In this document: positions 1 through 7,437 of the stretch, piece after piece
How the letters are laid out: each line of letters starts with the position of its first letter
How positions within the stretch are numbered: the first letter of the stretch is position 1
IMG/VR virus record: IMGVR_UViG_3300008952_003603
Coordinates: 1-40,387 of that record
Reading direction: 5' to 3' (one strand)
DNA length: 40,387 bases
Source: a virus
Notes under the pieces: model-generated
The model's database searches: none
Seen by the model: only the letters and a program-made list of their open reading frames with translations
What the model was told of the DNA's origin: nothing
Program-made: the position numbers and the translations under genes

Positions 1-1427
1 GACCAAGCTATGTCACCGCTCACGGTAAGAGTCTGGCCCGCGTTCTGGGTGAGTGTGTTTGTGTAGCCCGTGGACGTGAGAGAGGCGCACGCAGCGGCTG
101 TGTCGATTGCTATATCGGGAGACCCCGCATCAACTGTCACGTCGTCTGAGGCTGATGGAACTCCAGAGGGTAACCATGTGCCCGCCGTATTCCAATTCGC
201 CGCACTTGTACCTTCAGCGAATTTGCCCGCCGCATACGTGTACCCACTCGATAGCGTTCCCGGCCCGCTCCCCGTAGTGACTACGACATCCTGTGCCCCG
301 AGACTTCCCGCTGGTGTGACTGCCGTAATCGAAGTAGCTCCGACCACCACCACGCTCGTTGCTGCTGTTCCCCCTATGGTGACAGAGGTGGCGCCCGTGA
401 AGTCTGTTCCTGTTATCGTGACTGCCCTACCTGCAACGGTCGGTCCCGAGCTTGGCGATATGGCTGTAACCGTAGGAGCGGGCGCCACAAATTGATCAGC
501 TCCAATACTCCAGGTGTCCCCAAGGGTGTCACGATCTCGTCCATCTATATCGAACTGGACACCAGCAGGAGTCGTGACAAGGTCTACGCCGTTTCCAATT
601 GCATCGGAGCCCGGCTTGAGGTGGAGGTCTTCTGATCCCGACACAGTCGAGACGAACTGATCCGCGACCGTCTTGTTTATCTGTACCGTGGAGCCTGGTG
701 CGGTGGCGTCTTCCGACATGTTGTTGTCTACGCCCGCGCCCCAGGCAGTGCCGGCACCTTCGAAGTCGCCCGCCGTCCCAGATGGAGCAGATACGCCCAT
801 CGAGATATTGTTCTTGATTACCTCGTACGTCGTCCATCCGTAGATCCCATGAGCGGCTCCACTTCCGGCTGTGGTCACGTTCCAGATCGTATTGTTAGCG
901 CACGTCATGCCAGATGAGCCACTCGCATAGATTTGGGTGATCGCATAGGCACGGTTCGCCGAGCTGGTCGTTTGATGTATTCCATAGATGATGCAGTTGA
1001 GAACCTGCTGGCCGTAGTATCGGCATTGGATTGCATCGAGGCTTTGATACGAGGAGATATCGTGCACAAGTAAGTTGCGAACGATACCCTGGTTTCCAAG
1101 TTTTATCGCAAGCGAGGCTTGGTAGGTCGATGGACCCCGATATAGCTCGAACCACTCGTATATCGAATTCCCGCCTGTCGGGTATCTAAACTCCAGGTTT
1201 CCGTCGATTCGCGCACCACTGCCAGCCGTGCCATCGTGGCGATTCCCCGCCGCAACGGTCAGCGTCACGCTGTTTACGCCCACGCTGATTGTAGGCGACT
1301 CGGCGTATATCTCGTCGTACAGCTCACCAATGCAGTCGTCGCCGGGGAAATTCGACAGGTCAGCCGCCCACAGGGTTATTGTGGTGTAGTCCTTCCCAAC
1401 GCCAATTGACTTAGTAACGGTCGCCAT
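1..1427 (-). CDS. Parallel beta-helix / IPT-TIG domain structural protein (3' part outside window)
   Basis: The reading frame opens with ATG at 1427 and stays open to the left edge, so about 475 residues are visible and the C-terminus is missing. Residues 1 to about 310 have the short hydrophobic, Asn/Gly-rich pattern of a right-handed parallel beta-helix (for example LLVHDISSYQSLDAIQCRYY, then NNTIWNVTT). Residues about 316-396 form a clear IPT/TIG immunoglobulin-like domain, beginning PTVTAISPSSGP with the internal VTITGTDFTGATSVTIGG. After it comes a beta-strand repeat with WNTAGTWLPSGVPSASDDVT. Such architecture is usual in phage tail spikes and surface adhesins, some of which cleave polysaccharide; no catalytic residues could be assigned here. 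A weak AGGA lies about 7 bases upstream. The gene looks richer in G+C than the replication genes: one 60-base line (301-360) counts to about 58%. Confidence 0.8.
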   Translation of the reverse strand, partial: MATVTKSIGVGKDYTTITLWAADLSNFPGDDCIGELYDEIYAESPTISVGVNSVTLTVAAGNRHDGTAGSGARIDGNLEFRYPTGGNSIYEWFELYRGPSTYQASLAIKLGNQGIVRNLLVHDISSYQSLDAIQCRYYGQQVLNCIIYGIHQTTSSANRAYAITQIYASGSSGMTCANNTIWNVTTAGSGAAHGIYGWTTYEVIKNNISMGVSAPSGTAGDFEGAGTAWGAGVDNNMSEDATAPGSTVQINKTVADQFVSTVSGSEDLHLKPGSDAIGNGVDLVTTPAGVQFDIDGRDRDTLGDTWSIGADQFVAPAPTVTAISPSSGPTVAGRAVTITGTDFTGATSVTIGGTAATSVVVVGATSITAVTPAGSLGAQDVVVTTGSGPGTLSSGYTYAAGKFAEGTSAANWNTAGTWLPSGVPSASDDVTVDAGSPDIAIDTAAACASLTSTGYTNTLTQNAGQTLTVSGDIAW

Positions 1428-1474
1428 TATTTATCCTGTACTATGTCAGCCGTTGCGTAGGTGAATTGGATACG

Positions 1475-2152
1475 CTAGTCCACAACCTGGCTCGTGTCTT
1501 CGACCTTGGCCAGACTTCCACCGCTCAAACCTATATCCGCAGCATAGTCCACCTTCTTCGCCCGCTTCTTAACCATGGTCATGATCGGCTCGCCTTCCTC
1601 ATCTGTCCCGGTCTGCTCATGCACAGATACTGTCAACTCTGCGATCAACTCATCAGTCATGTCTTCGATCGTAAGCGGCAAGTTGGTTCGCTTCTCCTGG
1701 TCAGAGAACTGCCAGTTGACGGGTTTGGGGTAACCCGCTGCCTCCAGTTCAAGCCAGAGTTCCGCGAGATCTTCCTTGCTGGGCCGCCTCTCTTTACCGA
1801 ACCAAAAAAGGGTGCCATTGGGTTTCTCAAAAAGCTTCTTGCCTGACCGCTTGCGGCGCGACAGATATTCCGGTAGAGCAATTTTGTCTGGTCCACATAT
1901 CTCAGACGTACCATCCTCATACTCGGCCAACATCTCCGTGGCTGACAGCACACTAAACTTGGCCCCCGCAAAACAATCAACTATTTTCTCATGTAGACCG
2001 CCCGAAGTATAATAGCCATTCGAGGTTCGGCTATGCGTATCACGCCATAGAACCCGGCTATAGGCCGCATCTTTCGCATGCTCATTGATGGCCACAAGTA
2101 CATCGCCCGGCTCATAGGATCCCGCCTGAATTCTCACCAGCAAATCTGCCAT
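1475..2152 (-). CDS. Hypothetical protein, 225 aa
   Basis: I do not recognise this protein. It starts at ATG 2152 behind a strong Shine-Dalgarno (AGGAGGAGA), and it is the first gene after the intrinsic terminator at 2199-2231, so it may have its own promoter. The sequence is soluble and mixed alpha/beta, with a basic middle (LSRRKRSGKKLFEKPNG, about residues 97-113) and an acidic to basic C-terminal third containing TGTDEEGEP and MVKKRAKKVD. There is no signal peptide or membrane segment. Its place between virion-like genes suggests a structural or morphogenetic role, which is inference only. Confidence 0.7.
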   Translation of the reverse strand: MADLLVRIQAGSYEPGDVLVAINEHAKDAAYSRVLWRDTHSRTSNGYYTSGGLHEKIVDCFAGAKFSVLSATEMLAEYEDGTSEICGPDKIALPEYLSRRKRSGKKLFEKPNGTLFWFGKERRPSKEDLAELWLELEAAGYPKPVNWQFSDQEKRTNLPLTIEDMTDELIAELTVSVHEQTGTDEEGEPIMTMVKKRAKKVDYAADIGLSGGSLAKVEDTSQVVD

Positions 2153-2198
2153 GATATTTTATCTCCTCCTACTGTGTAAACTCTTCCCATATTACACC

Positions 2199-2231
2199 AA
2201 AAAAGCTCCTCTCACGCGTGGCGTGGGGAGC
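2199..2231 (-). terminator. Intrinsic terminator closing the 4069-2283 gene cluster
   Basis: Read on the minus strand, a GC-rich stem-loop (2231-2205) starts GCTCC, ends GGAGC and has an inner CACGC/GCGTG-type stem. It is followed at once by six T residues (2204-2199). It lies in the largest intergenic gap of the window, just after the 2283-2699 gene, which is the expected position for a Rho-independent terminator. A second AT-rich inverted repeat (GAACAGA/TCTGTTC, about 2252-2281) sits between the gene and this hairpin. Confidence 0.75.
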
Positions 2232-2282
2232 AAGGAAAGGATGATATAAGGAGAACAGAAAAAATCTTTCTATCTGTTCTTC

Positions 2283-2699
2283 CTAGACATTTTTTGCCTT
2301 ATGAGGTCTTATATTCAACTTAGGGGCTGCGTTTCGAATATCCGTTACAAAAGCATCACCAACCCCACCGTCAATAGCGGTGGTAAGGGCGACCGAATTT
2401 GAACCGCTTACCCCACTTGCACTTGGTTGTGGCTTTACACCTACTAAAAAGGTTGCAGGGGCAATATCAATAACGCCAGCGTGATTTGCAGGGGCGCCTC
2501 GGGGAAAAACTGACCTGGCAGTATGGTCAGCAGTGAAGTCACCAGGTGTTGAAGAAACAGGAAAAGGATATTCTTGTGCGGCGAGAGTTGCCGCCGAGGG
2601 ATCTGGATAAATCAGAGGAATGCTAAACATATAGGCGTGAAAATGATTCGACGCAAAATGATTAGATGCAAAATATCCTCTAACTGCAGTATGCGCCAC
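2283..2699 (-). CDS. Small virion-like protein, paralogue of the 3734-4069 product
   Basis: This 138-residue protein has no function I can name. Its C-terminal half shares a block with the 111-residue product of 3734-4069: both contain PQPSASGV, then NSVALT, then DGG, in the same spacing (about residues 91-117 here). The N-terminus carries a short direct repeat (FASNHFASNHF). Both paralogues flank two beta-rich structural-type genes, so a role as a virion decoration or fibre component is plausible but unproven. It is the last gene before the terminator at 2199-2231. Confidence 0.65.
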   Translation of the reverse strand: MAHTAVRGYFASNHFASNHFHAYMFSIPLIYPDPSAATLAAQEYPFPVSSTPGDFTADHTARSVFPRGAPANHAGVIDIAPATFLVGVKPQPSASGVSGSNSVALTTAIDGGVGDAFVTDIRNAAPKLNIRPHKAKNV

Positions 2700-2709
2700 T
2701 ATTATCTCC

Positions 2710-3222
2710 CTACAGGTTCAACGTAACGCTTGATCTGTCACCATTTGTGTCCGACACAGAAGTAACTCTTGTTGTTGAGGTAGAGACCCCCTTGAAGACA
2801 CTGGAGCCCGGACCACCGGAAGCCTTGCCCACCAGAACGGCAGCTATGGCGCGAAGGGCCTGACGCAGAGTTACGCCAGATTCTACTCCATCTGCAAGGT
2901 CAAGTAAAGGAGCATAAAGCTCTATGGTGCGGGTGACGGGAGCCATGGCGCCGGCATTTTCCGTGATGTGAAAGACCATTTCTTCCGAGTCATTGCCTGC
3001 ACCAATTGTCATGTCCTCATCTAAGAGAAGAGAATATACGCCTGGCGTGCCGCCTCCAGCCACTTCTGTAACGGTTGGTGTAGTCATCGCCGTTGCGGCG
3101 GCGCCATTACGGGAGCGCCATACAGTAAAATTGGTAAGACCAGCTTCCCGTGTCTTTAAGTCCGTCGCATCAACGGCTACGAAATAGATAACTTGATCTA
3201 CTACTCCACTTGGTATTCTCAC
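2710..3222 (-). CDS. Phage structural protein with conserved C-terminal TLRQALR motif
   Basis: This 170-residue protein starts at GTG 3222 behind GGGGGATGAGAG. The N-terminal 100 residues are beta-rich (YFVAVDATDLKTREAGL, FTVWRSRNG), as in phage adaptor or fibre-base proteins. The C-terminus (about residues 110-170) carries a pattern I recognise from many phage minor structural proteins: an Asp-Gly-Val-Glu lead, then GVTLRQALRAIAA, GKASGG, and a terminal NGDRSSVTLNL. The biochemical role of that family is not settled. It lies between the two PQPSASGV paralogues, and a short gap and tight spacing suggest co-transcription. Confidence 0.65.
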   Translation of the reverse strand: MRIPSGVVDQVIYFVAVDATDLKTREAGLTNFTVWRSRNGAAATAMTTPTVTEVAGGGTPGVYSLLLDEDMTIGAGNDSEEMVFHITENAGAMAPVTRTIELYAPLLDLADGVESGVTLRQALRAIAAVLVGKASGGPGSSVFKGVSTSTTRVTSVSDTNGDRSSVTLNL

Positions 3223-3234
3223 CTCTCATCCCCC

Positions 3235-3711
3235 TTATGTGATGCTCTTACCCGTATAGGTTGTATTAATTTCTGCAATCCTAATTCTTATGGCACCGGG
3301 ATCGTCGCCAACAAGACCGCTGCCATTAAAGAGGAAGCGTGCCGCTGACGCGCCTGGATTATCATAAGTGATGAGTCTCTTTGTAATTGTCCCCGAAGGA
3401 ACTATGTGACATGAGATATCATCTCTTACGTCGGATTTATTTAGGGTTGAATCCCAAACTCCTACCGTGCCCCCAAACCATTCTTGGTTTGCTAACGTAG
3501 GAGCTATGTTGACACCGTTGGCATCTGTTGTAACGGAGTTAAAAGAGAATTCGGGGCGGACCTTGACTGCAACGTAGCCTCCGCCTAGAACATCTAATAT
3601 GACATTAATTCCATCCGCACCCCTGCAGTTAACAACTGACGTTGAGGTTTCTGCAGAAGGCGTTGCGCCGCTTGGGTGTATCTCGATGAAGTCGCCCGTA
3701 TTTTGAGCCAT
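3235..3711 (-). CDS. Beta-rich virion-type protein, 158 aa
   Basis: Not recognised by name. ATG 3711 follows GGGGGAG at good spacing. The sequence is Gly/Ser/Thr/Asn-rich with alternating hydrophobic residues (INVILDVLGGGYVAVKVRP, ITKRLITYDNPG), which suggests a beta-sandwich. There is no signal peptide, membrane helix or enzyme motif. Composition and neighbours fit a minor tail or head-decoration protein. Confidence 0.6.
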   Translation of the reverse strand: MAQNTGDFIEIHPSGATPSAETSTSVVNCRGADGINVILDVLGGGYVAVKVRPEFSFNSVTTDANGVNIAPTLANQEWFGGTVGVWDSTLNKSDVRDDISCHIVPSGTITKRLITYDNPGASAARFLFNGSGLVGDDPGAIRIRIAEINTTYTGKSIT

Positions 3712-3733
3712 ATTATCTCCCCCTGGAGTCTAA

Positions 3734-4069
3734 TTAGACATTGCTAGAAAGATAAGGATCCTCATTTGTACCAAAGGCCGCGTCGTCATGATCTATTACC
3801 TGGGTTGTCCCCGTGCCACCATCTAAGGCGCCTGTAAGAGCCACAGAATTAGGTCCACCGACGCCACTTGCACTCGGCTGCGGATTCCGCGTAACAGTTT
3901 CCGAGACCGCGCCGATATCTTTAAATTGCGTAATGGCCGCCCCTGTGCCAGGGGTGGAAACTAGACCGGTTGACGCCTGGTCTGGAAAGACCCCCGACGC
4001 GGTATGAGATCCTACCACATGTGGATAAGTTCCTCCCGTTAAACTTACTGCATTATACTGGTTTGGCAT
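3734..4069 (-). CDS. Small virion-like protein, paralogue of the 2283-2699 product
   Basis: A 111-residue protein with ATG 4069 behind GGAGGAAGTC. Residues about 62-90 contain PQPSASGVGGPNSVALT and DGGTGTTQVID, aligning with the same block in the 2283-2699 product. The upstream parts differ, so the shared block is either a domain or the conserved core of a diverged duplicate. Function unknown; a structural role is inferred from context. Confidence 0.65.
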   Translation of the reverse strand: MPNQYNAVSLTGGTYPHVVGSHTASGVFPDQASTGLVSTPGTGAAITQFKDIGAVSETVTRNPQPSASGVGGPNSVALTGALDGGTGTTQVIDHDDAAFGTNEDPYLSSNV

Positions 4070-4131
4070 GACTTCCTCCGTCCCTAATTATTTTACCCCA
4101 ACTACCTATATTACACATATAAGCAGAACGC

Positions 4132-4713
4132 TTACTCATTATACCCTTCTTCTTTAAAAGAATTGCTATAGGCAGGGCGGCGAGACTTGTCACCGGGGGC
4201 CACCAAGGCCTTAAGGGGCTTTTCCAAAACATAGAGAATACCCAATGTTTCGGCAGGGGTAATGCCAATTTGATGGGTTAAGGCGCGACCATCGCTAAAT
4301 TTCTTATAAAGCTTAACTCTAAAACCACCTCCATATGAAGCAGCATTACCTCTGATAGTGAGAGAGGAAGTATTTCCTGTATTTCGATCAGCATGAAATA
4401 TGTTGAGGAGATTTCCCTTACTATCAGCCATCTCCTTGAGAATCCATTCGTCATATTCTGCTGGGGCACATCGGAGAAAATCAATATATTTTGATGTACG
4501 TACTAGCTGAAGAATAAAAATCATTTGTAAAAGATCAGAATGACCCAACTTAAAAACAATTTTATTTTCCCAGTCGAAATCCCTGGCTCCTGTCTGAGAT
4601 GCCATCTCCATCCAGATACAGCGAAGTTCGCTATCAGGATTGAATTGCGCCGCAGCCCCCTTGCCCGTCTTATTGGGCTTGTAAATAGAGTAGCCTCTAA
4701 TGTCTGTCTTCAT
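4132..4713 (-). CDS. Possible Whirly/PC4-like ssDNA-binding protein
   Basis: A 193-residue protein whose ATG directly follows the stop of the annealing-protein candidate (TAA-ATG). The order of elements is suggestive of the ssDNA-binding fold of the Whirly/PC4 group: a basic beta start (YSIYKPNKTGKG), then NKIVFKLGHSDLLQMIFIL, then NIFHADRNTGNTSSLTI, then GGFRVKLYKKF, then ITPAETLGILYVLEKPL as a closing helix. I recall this arrangement from phage and archaeal proteins of that group, but the similarity is pattern-level only and no catalytic motif exists. Position next to a Rad52-like gene fits a recombination role. Otherwise it is hypothetical. Confidence 0.45.
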   Translation of the reverse strand: MKTDIRGYSIYKPNKTGKGAAAQFNPDSELRCIWMEMASQTGARDFDWENKIVFKLGHSDLLQMIFILQLVRTSKYIDFLRCAPAEYDEWILKEMADSKGNLLNIFHADRNTGNTSSLTIRGNAASYGGGFRVKLYKKFSDGRALTHQIGITPAETLGILYVLEKPLKALVAPGDKSRRPAYSNSFKEEGYNE

Positions 4714-5436
4714 TTAAAATTTCCTTGCCTTCATTACTTTTTCAATGGTACCATTATTAAGCGCCTTAATAAGAGATGTTGCTTCGCCCGTAGTGAGTTC
4801 TTCCAATTCATTTACAGGACGTGAGCCACACTCAAGAAGATTTTTTACCTTGATCTTTTTCTTCTTACAGATATTCTTTATGGCACTAATTTGAGCGGCC
4901 TGAATTAAAGAATCCGGGTCGGTGGTCGCATTCGAAATGGTCTTGGAAGAAATCTCTTCCTTTGAACACATGTTGATGCCCAGGCCGAAGCGCAAGGCTC
5001 TTGCTAGCGCCCTATTTTCAGCCATACAGACTGGATAAAGAGCAAAAACATCGTCAGTATTACGAATACTAGAATCCGCAGATCCACCGTAAGATTTTCC
5101 ATCCTCGAAAGTTACTACTACAGAAGCGAATGCATACCGTGTGGCCCCCTCGGACTCACTTAAGATGTTTTGAGGAACCATTGATTTGATCCCCCTCAGG
5201 TGACCAATGCGGAGTAATTCTGAAAGGGGTATAAAGCTCCCGCCATTCTTATCCTTAAAAAGATTTTCCTCTCTTATTTCATCGTTCCAATTCTTAATTT
5301 TAAAGGTCTCCTTTTTTGGGGGAGAAAGGGGTTTCTTCTCCAAAACGGCAATGCCTAATTCACCCTTTACTGCATTAGCCAAATCTAAAATATCTTGACT
5401 AATTTCTGTTTTCGGTTCTTTTTTCTTGCGCGCCAT
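4714..5436 (-). CDS. Rad52-type single-strand annealing protein candidate
   Basis: A 240-residue protein behind GTAGGAGAACAAC. Residues about 105-160 read as a beta strand (FASVVVTFEDGKSYGGSADS) followed by a helix rich in Ala/Arg (CMAENRALARALRFGLGINM). This matches the core pattern of phage Rad52-like annealing proteins, where a strand with DG and a helix of the AETRAxARALR type occur together. Residues about 184-230 (QAAQISAIKNICKKK, then ELEELTTGEATSLIKALNNG) resemble the small helical C-terminal module attached to several phage annealing proteins. If correct, it pairs complementary strands during recombination-dependent replication, with the RecA-like protein and SSB encoded upstream. 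A basic N-terminus (MARKKKEPK) is also seen. Confidence 0.5.
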   Translation of the reverse strand: MARKKKEPKTEISQDILDLANAVKGELGIAVLEKKPLSPPKKETFKIKNWNDEIREENLFKDKNGGSFIPLSELLRIGHLRGIKSMVPQNILSESEGATRYAFASVVVTFEDGKSYGGSADSSIRNTDDVFALYPVCMAENRALARALRFGLGINMCSKEEISSKTISNATTDPDSLIQAAQISAIKNICKKKKIKVKNLLECGSRPVNELEELTTGEATSLIKALNNGTIEKVMKARKF

Positions 5437-5445
5437 GTTGTTCTC

Positions 5446-6216
5446 CTACTTCATTTGTAAGTGCCAGAGGCGAGGCTCCGCACCTTTTTTAATCTCGTCA
5501 AAAATTTCTAACAATCTATTTGCAACCACTTCACAGGCGGCAAAACTAAAGCTCTTTGTATGATCTTGGACCCTAATCATGTGAAGCCCCAAGCTTATTA
5601 CAAAATCATCCTTAATTTTATCCCTCTGTTGAGTCCTCTCCATCGCATCCTCACCATATACATTGGAGAAATGAGTGGGGCCGTCGCACTCTATACAAAT
5701 GCCGACCCCTATTATTAATATATCGATTTCTAACGGATATGTAAAGGACTTTGATCTTTTCTCTATATGAAAACCGTGTTCCATTAAAAGATCACCTATG
5801 GTATTTTCTGCCTTGCTACCGACCCCGGATTGTAAACGTGCCCCTACGCGCATCGGGAGTAGAGCAAGGGCCTTCTCTTCTTTGGACAACTTTTTCCAGC
5901 GGGACTTTGCGGTGCGGGCCAGTTTCTTCTTTGCGTTCTCTCTTTCTGGCTCGGTAAGACTCCCCCAGTGACGGCGCATTCCACGAGAAATAAGACGCTT
6001 CTCATCTTTTGTTCGGGGTCTGGCCATGGGTGGCCCGTTTTCTTTTACATAAAGCTTCTGAGCGGCGCTACGAGTTCTGATTGGAATATTGGAGCGAAGC
6101 AAGACATCTCGGATGATCTTGGGATTTTTTCCCAACTCTTTCCCCAATGCATACATGCTTTTATTATTTTGGTACTGCTCTATGACATAGTCGCGCCAAT
6201 CTTCTTCAATATTCAT
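5446..6216 (-). CDS. Vsr/DUF559-like PD-(D/E)XK endonuclease with N-terminal helix-turn-helix, homing-endonuclease-like
   Basis: The 256-residue protein begins with a helix-turn-helix of the type that accompanies homing endonucleases (residues about 10-55: KSMYALGKELGKNPKIIRDV then SNIPIRTRSAA). A basic linker follows. The C-terminal half is a PD-(D/E)XK-fold nuclease with candidate catalytic residues E137 (SKAE), D165 (EID), E176 and D178 (ECDG) and H182, ending in LGLHMIRVQD. This resembles DUF559 and Vsr-type enzymes such as the EDxHD homing endonucleases. Its start overlaps the previous stop by four bases (ATGA). A free-standing homing gene or a repair nuclease are both possible; the N-terminal module favours homing. 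Confidence 0.65.
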   Translation of the reverse strand: MNIEEDWRDYVIEQYQNNKSMYALGKELGKNPKIIRDVLLRSNIPIRTRSAAQKLYVKENGPPMARPRTKDEKRLISRGMRRHWGSLTEPERENAKKKLARTAKSRWKKLSKEEKALALLPMRVGARLQSGVGSKAENTIGDLLMEHGFHIEKRSKSFTYPLEIDILIIGVGICIECDGPTHFSNVYGEDAMERTQQRDKIKDDFVISLGLHMIRVQDHTKSFSFAACEVVANRLLEIFDEIKKGAEPRLWHLQMK

Positions 6217-6557
6217 CGCTTCTTCTTCTTTGCCTTTCCAACGTTTTTAACCCCCTTGAGCGTTCCATAGAGGCGAGCCGCCTCGTTCTCAAGGTTCGCT
6301 TGCTGGCGGGCGGCCTGCATCCGCTCCTCTTTTTCCTTTTCTTCTATTTTAATTGACTTAGCTAAGGCTTCATGGTTTTCTTTTATCCACTCTATATCTA
6401 GGCGATGGAAGCCGAAATAGCTCGAATATACCGTTACGGAAGCATTTTCTGCATGAAACGACAAAACATTTTTCTTCTGCTTTAATGATAACTTCTTTAT
6501 GTTGGCTGGAACTGTAGACATAACTTGCTCTAAGTATTTCTTTGACATGCGTGGCAT
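6213..6557 (-). CDS. Hypothetical coiled-coil protein with basic C-terminus
   Basis: A 114-residue protein with AAGGAG five bases before its ATG. Residues about 65-95 are a charged helix likely to form a coiled coil (IKIEEKEKEERMQAARQQAN), and the last residues are strongly basic (GKAKKKKR), which would suit nucleic acid binding. Not recognised by family. It is the first gene after a 53-base gap and overlaps the nuclease gene by four bases. Confidence 0.6.
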   Translation of the reverse strand: MPRMSKKYLEQVMSTVPANIKKLSLKQKKNVLSFHAENASVTVYSSYFGFHRLDIEWIKENHEALAKSIKIEEKEKEERMQAARQQANLENEAARLYGTLKGVKNVGKAKKKKR

Positions 6558-6610
6558 GAATTCTCCTTTTTTATTTGCTACTTATAGTACACCGGAAGGT
6601 ATAACCTAAA

Positions 6611-6937
6611 CTATGTTTTTATTTTTTTATCTCTCATGAATTTTCTTAATTCGGCACCGCCGGTTACGCTAATATGGCTCAAGACAGCAAGTAAAAGATA
6701 CTTAAGTAATTCGCCATCTTCCTTGGCGGCGTCTGCGGCGATTTTAATTTCATCACCTTTGGCTACCATGCGGTCGGCTACGCGATCGGCCAAGACGAGC
6801 ATCTTATCTTCGACGTCGGGCTTAGCCTTTTCATATACGGCGATGGCAGAGTCTCGCGCTATATCCTTTACGTAGCCGCAACCGGATCCAAATAAAAGAA
6901 ATATAAAAACCGTCGATGCGGCGATAGCTTTCTTCAC
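6611..6937 (-). CDS. Small lipoprotein (possible unimolecular spanin or surface-exclusion protein)
   Basis: GTG 6937 follows GAGGAGGG and overlaps the preceding stop by four bases. The 108-residue product has a short basic start, a hydrophobic stretch (AIAASTVFIFLLF) and a lipobox (GSGC) with Cys20 as the likely lipidated residue. The mature part is charged and helical (DVEDKMLVLADRVADRMVAK). Near the end is a moderately hydrophobic segment (LLKYLLLAVLSHISVTGG, about residues 78-95) before a basic tail. Phage lipoproteins of this size are usually outer-membrane spanin subunits or superinfection-exclusion proteins. An N-terminal lipobox plus a C-terminal membrane segment would fit a u-spanin, but the segment contains His and Ser and is borderline. 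No lysin gene is nearby. Confidence 0.6.
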   Translation of the reverse strand: MKKAIAASTVFIFLLFGSGCGYVKDIARDSAIAVYEKAKPDVEDKMLVLADRVADRMVAKGDEIKIAADAAKEDGELLKYLLLAVLSHISVTGGAELRKFMRDKKIKT

Positions 6938-7326
6938 AGCAGGCCCTCCTCGGTGCCAGGGGAGGGGCGCTCACCTATGTCGGAGAATAATTCCCCGCCC
7001 AGCATATCAAAAACCTTTAAAATATCTGTATCCTTCATCTTTAAATTCATCTCCTCTATTAACATACCATACTCTTCGTGAAGGTGTTTGAATTTGTCAA
7101 CATTAACCCTGTAGGCACTGTTGCCGGAAGACTTCTTGAGATAAAATTCATCACAGCCGAAGGCGGCGGCGGTTTGGAGAACGCAGACAAGCGCTACTGC
7201 ATAATTAAATAATTCAGAGACATTTTTGAATTGGCCTACTTGGGCCATTATACGGGTATTGCGCCACAACTCCTTGCTTATATCAAGCATGATTACTTCT
7301 CTATTGCTATAATCTTTGCTTTCCAT
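6934..7326 (-). CDS. Hypothetical protein, 130 aa, coupled to the lipoprotein gene
   Basis: ATG 7326 follows AGGAG closely. An internal ATG at codon 13 is a possible alternative. The sequence is mostly helical, with a hydrophobic Ala/Val stretch (LFNYAVALVCVLQTAAAF, residues about 40-57) that could be a weak membrane or buried helix, and an acidic to neutral second half. I do not recognise a family. It overlaps the lipoprotein gene by four bases, so the two are probably translated together, perhaps for a shared job at the envelope. Confidence 0.6.
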   Translation of the reverse strand: MESKDYSNREVIMLDISKELWRNTRIMAQVGQFKNVSELFNYAVALVCVLQTAAAFGCDEFYLKKSSGNSAYRVNVDKFKHLHEEYGMLIEEMNLKMKDTDILKVFDMLGGELFSDIGERPSPGTEEGLL

Positions 7327-7437
7327 AGTTCTCCTAGTGGGGCAGATATATAAGTAAGCCGCTAACTATTAGCATGAGTACATCGGGTTGAATTAGTAGC
7401 AAAAAATAACTAAATAATCTACTCAATAATATTTTTA

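Noticed and set aside
70-495. Plus-strand open frame opposite the left-edge gene
   Set aside because: It mirrors the real minus-strand beta-helix/IPT-TIG gene, has no Shine-Dalgarno, and runs against the direction of all other genes.
4018-4026. A 9-base match to the DnaA box (TGTGGATAA on the plus strand)
   Set aside because: It is a single copy inside a coding region with no AT-rich or iterated repeats nearby; one such match is expected by chance in 40 kb.
4053-4268. Possible 71-residue or 28-residue protein upstream of 3734-4069
   Set aside because: The longer frame is mostly a shadow of the 4132-4713 gene, and the short one has no clear ribosome site or conserved feature.
5717-5745. TTTACA-N17-TATATT promoter-like pair in the 5446-6216 nuclease gene
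   Set aside because: Two mismatches to consensus in AT-rich coding DNA; chance matches of this quality are too frequent.
7327-7437. Promoter or terminator in the gap after the thymidine kinase gene
   Set aside because: The region is AT-rich with a small GCTAA/TTAGC hairpin but no T-run in the right place and no pair of promoter boxes at usable spacing.
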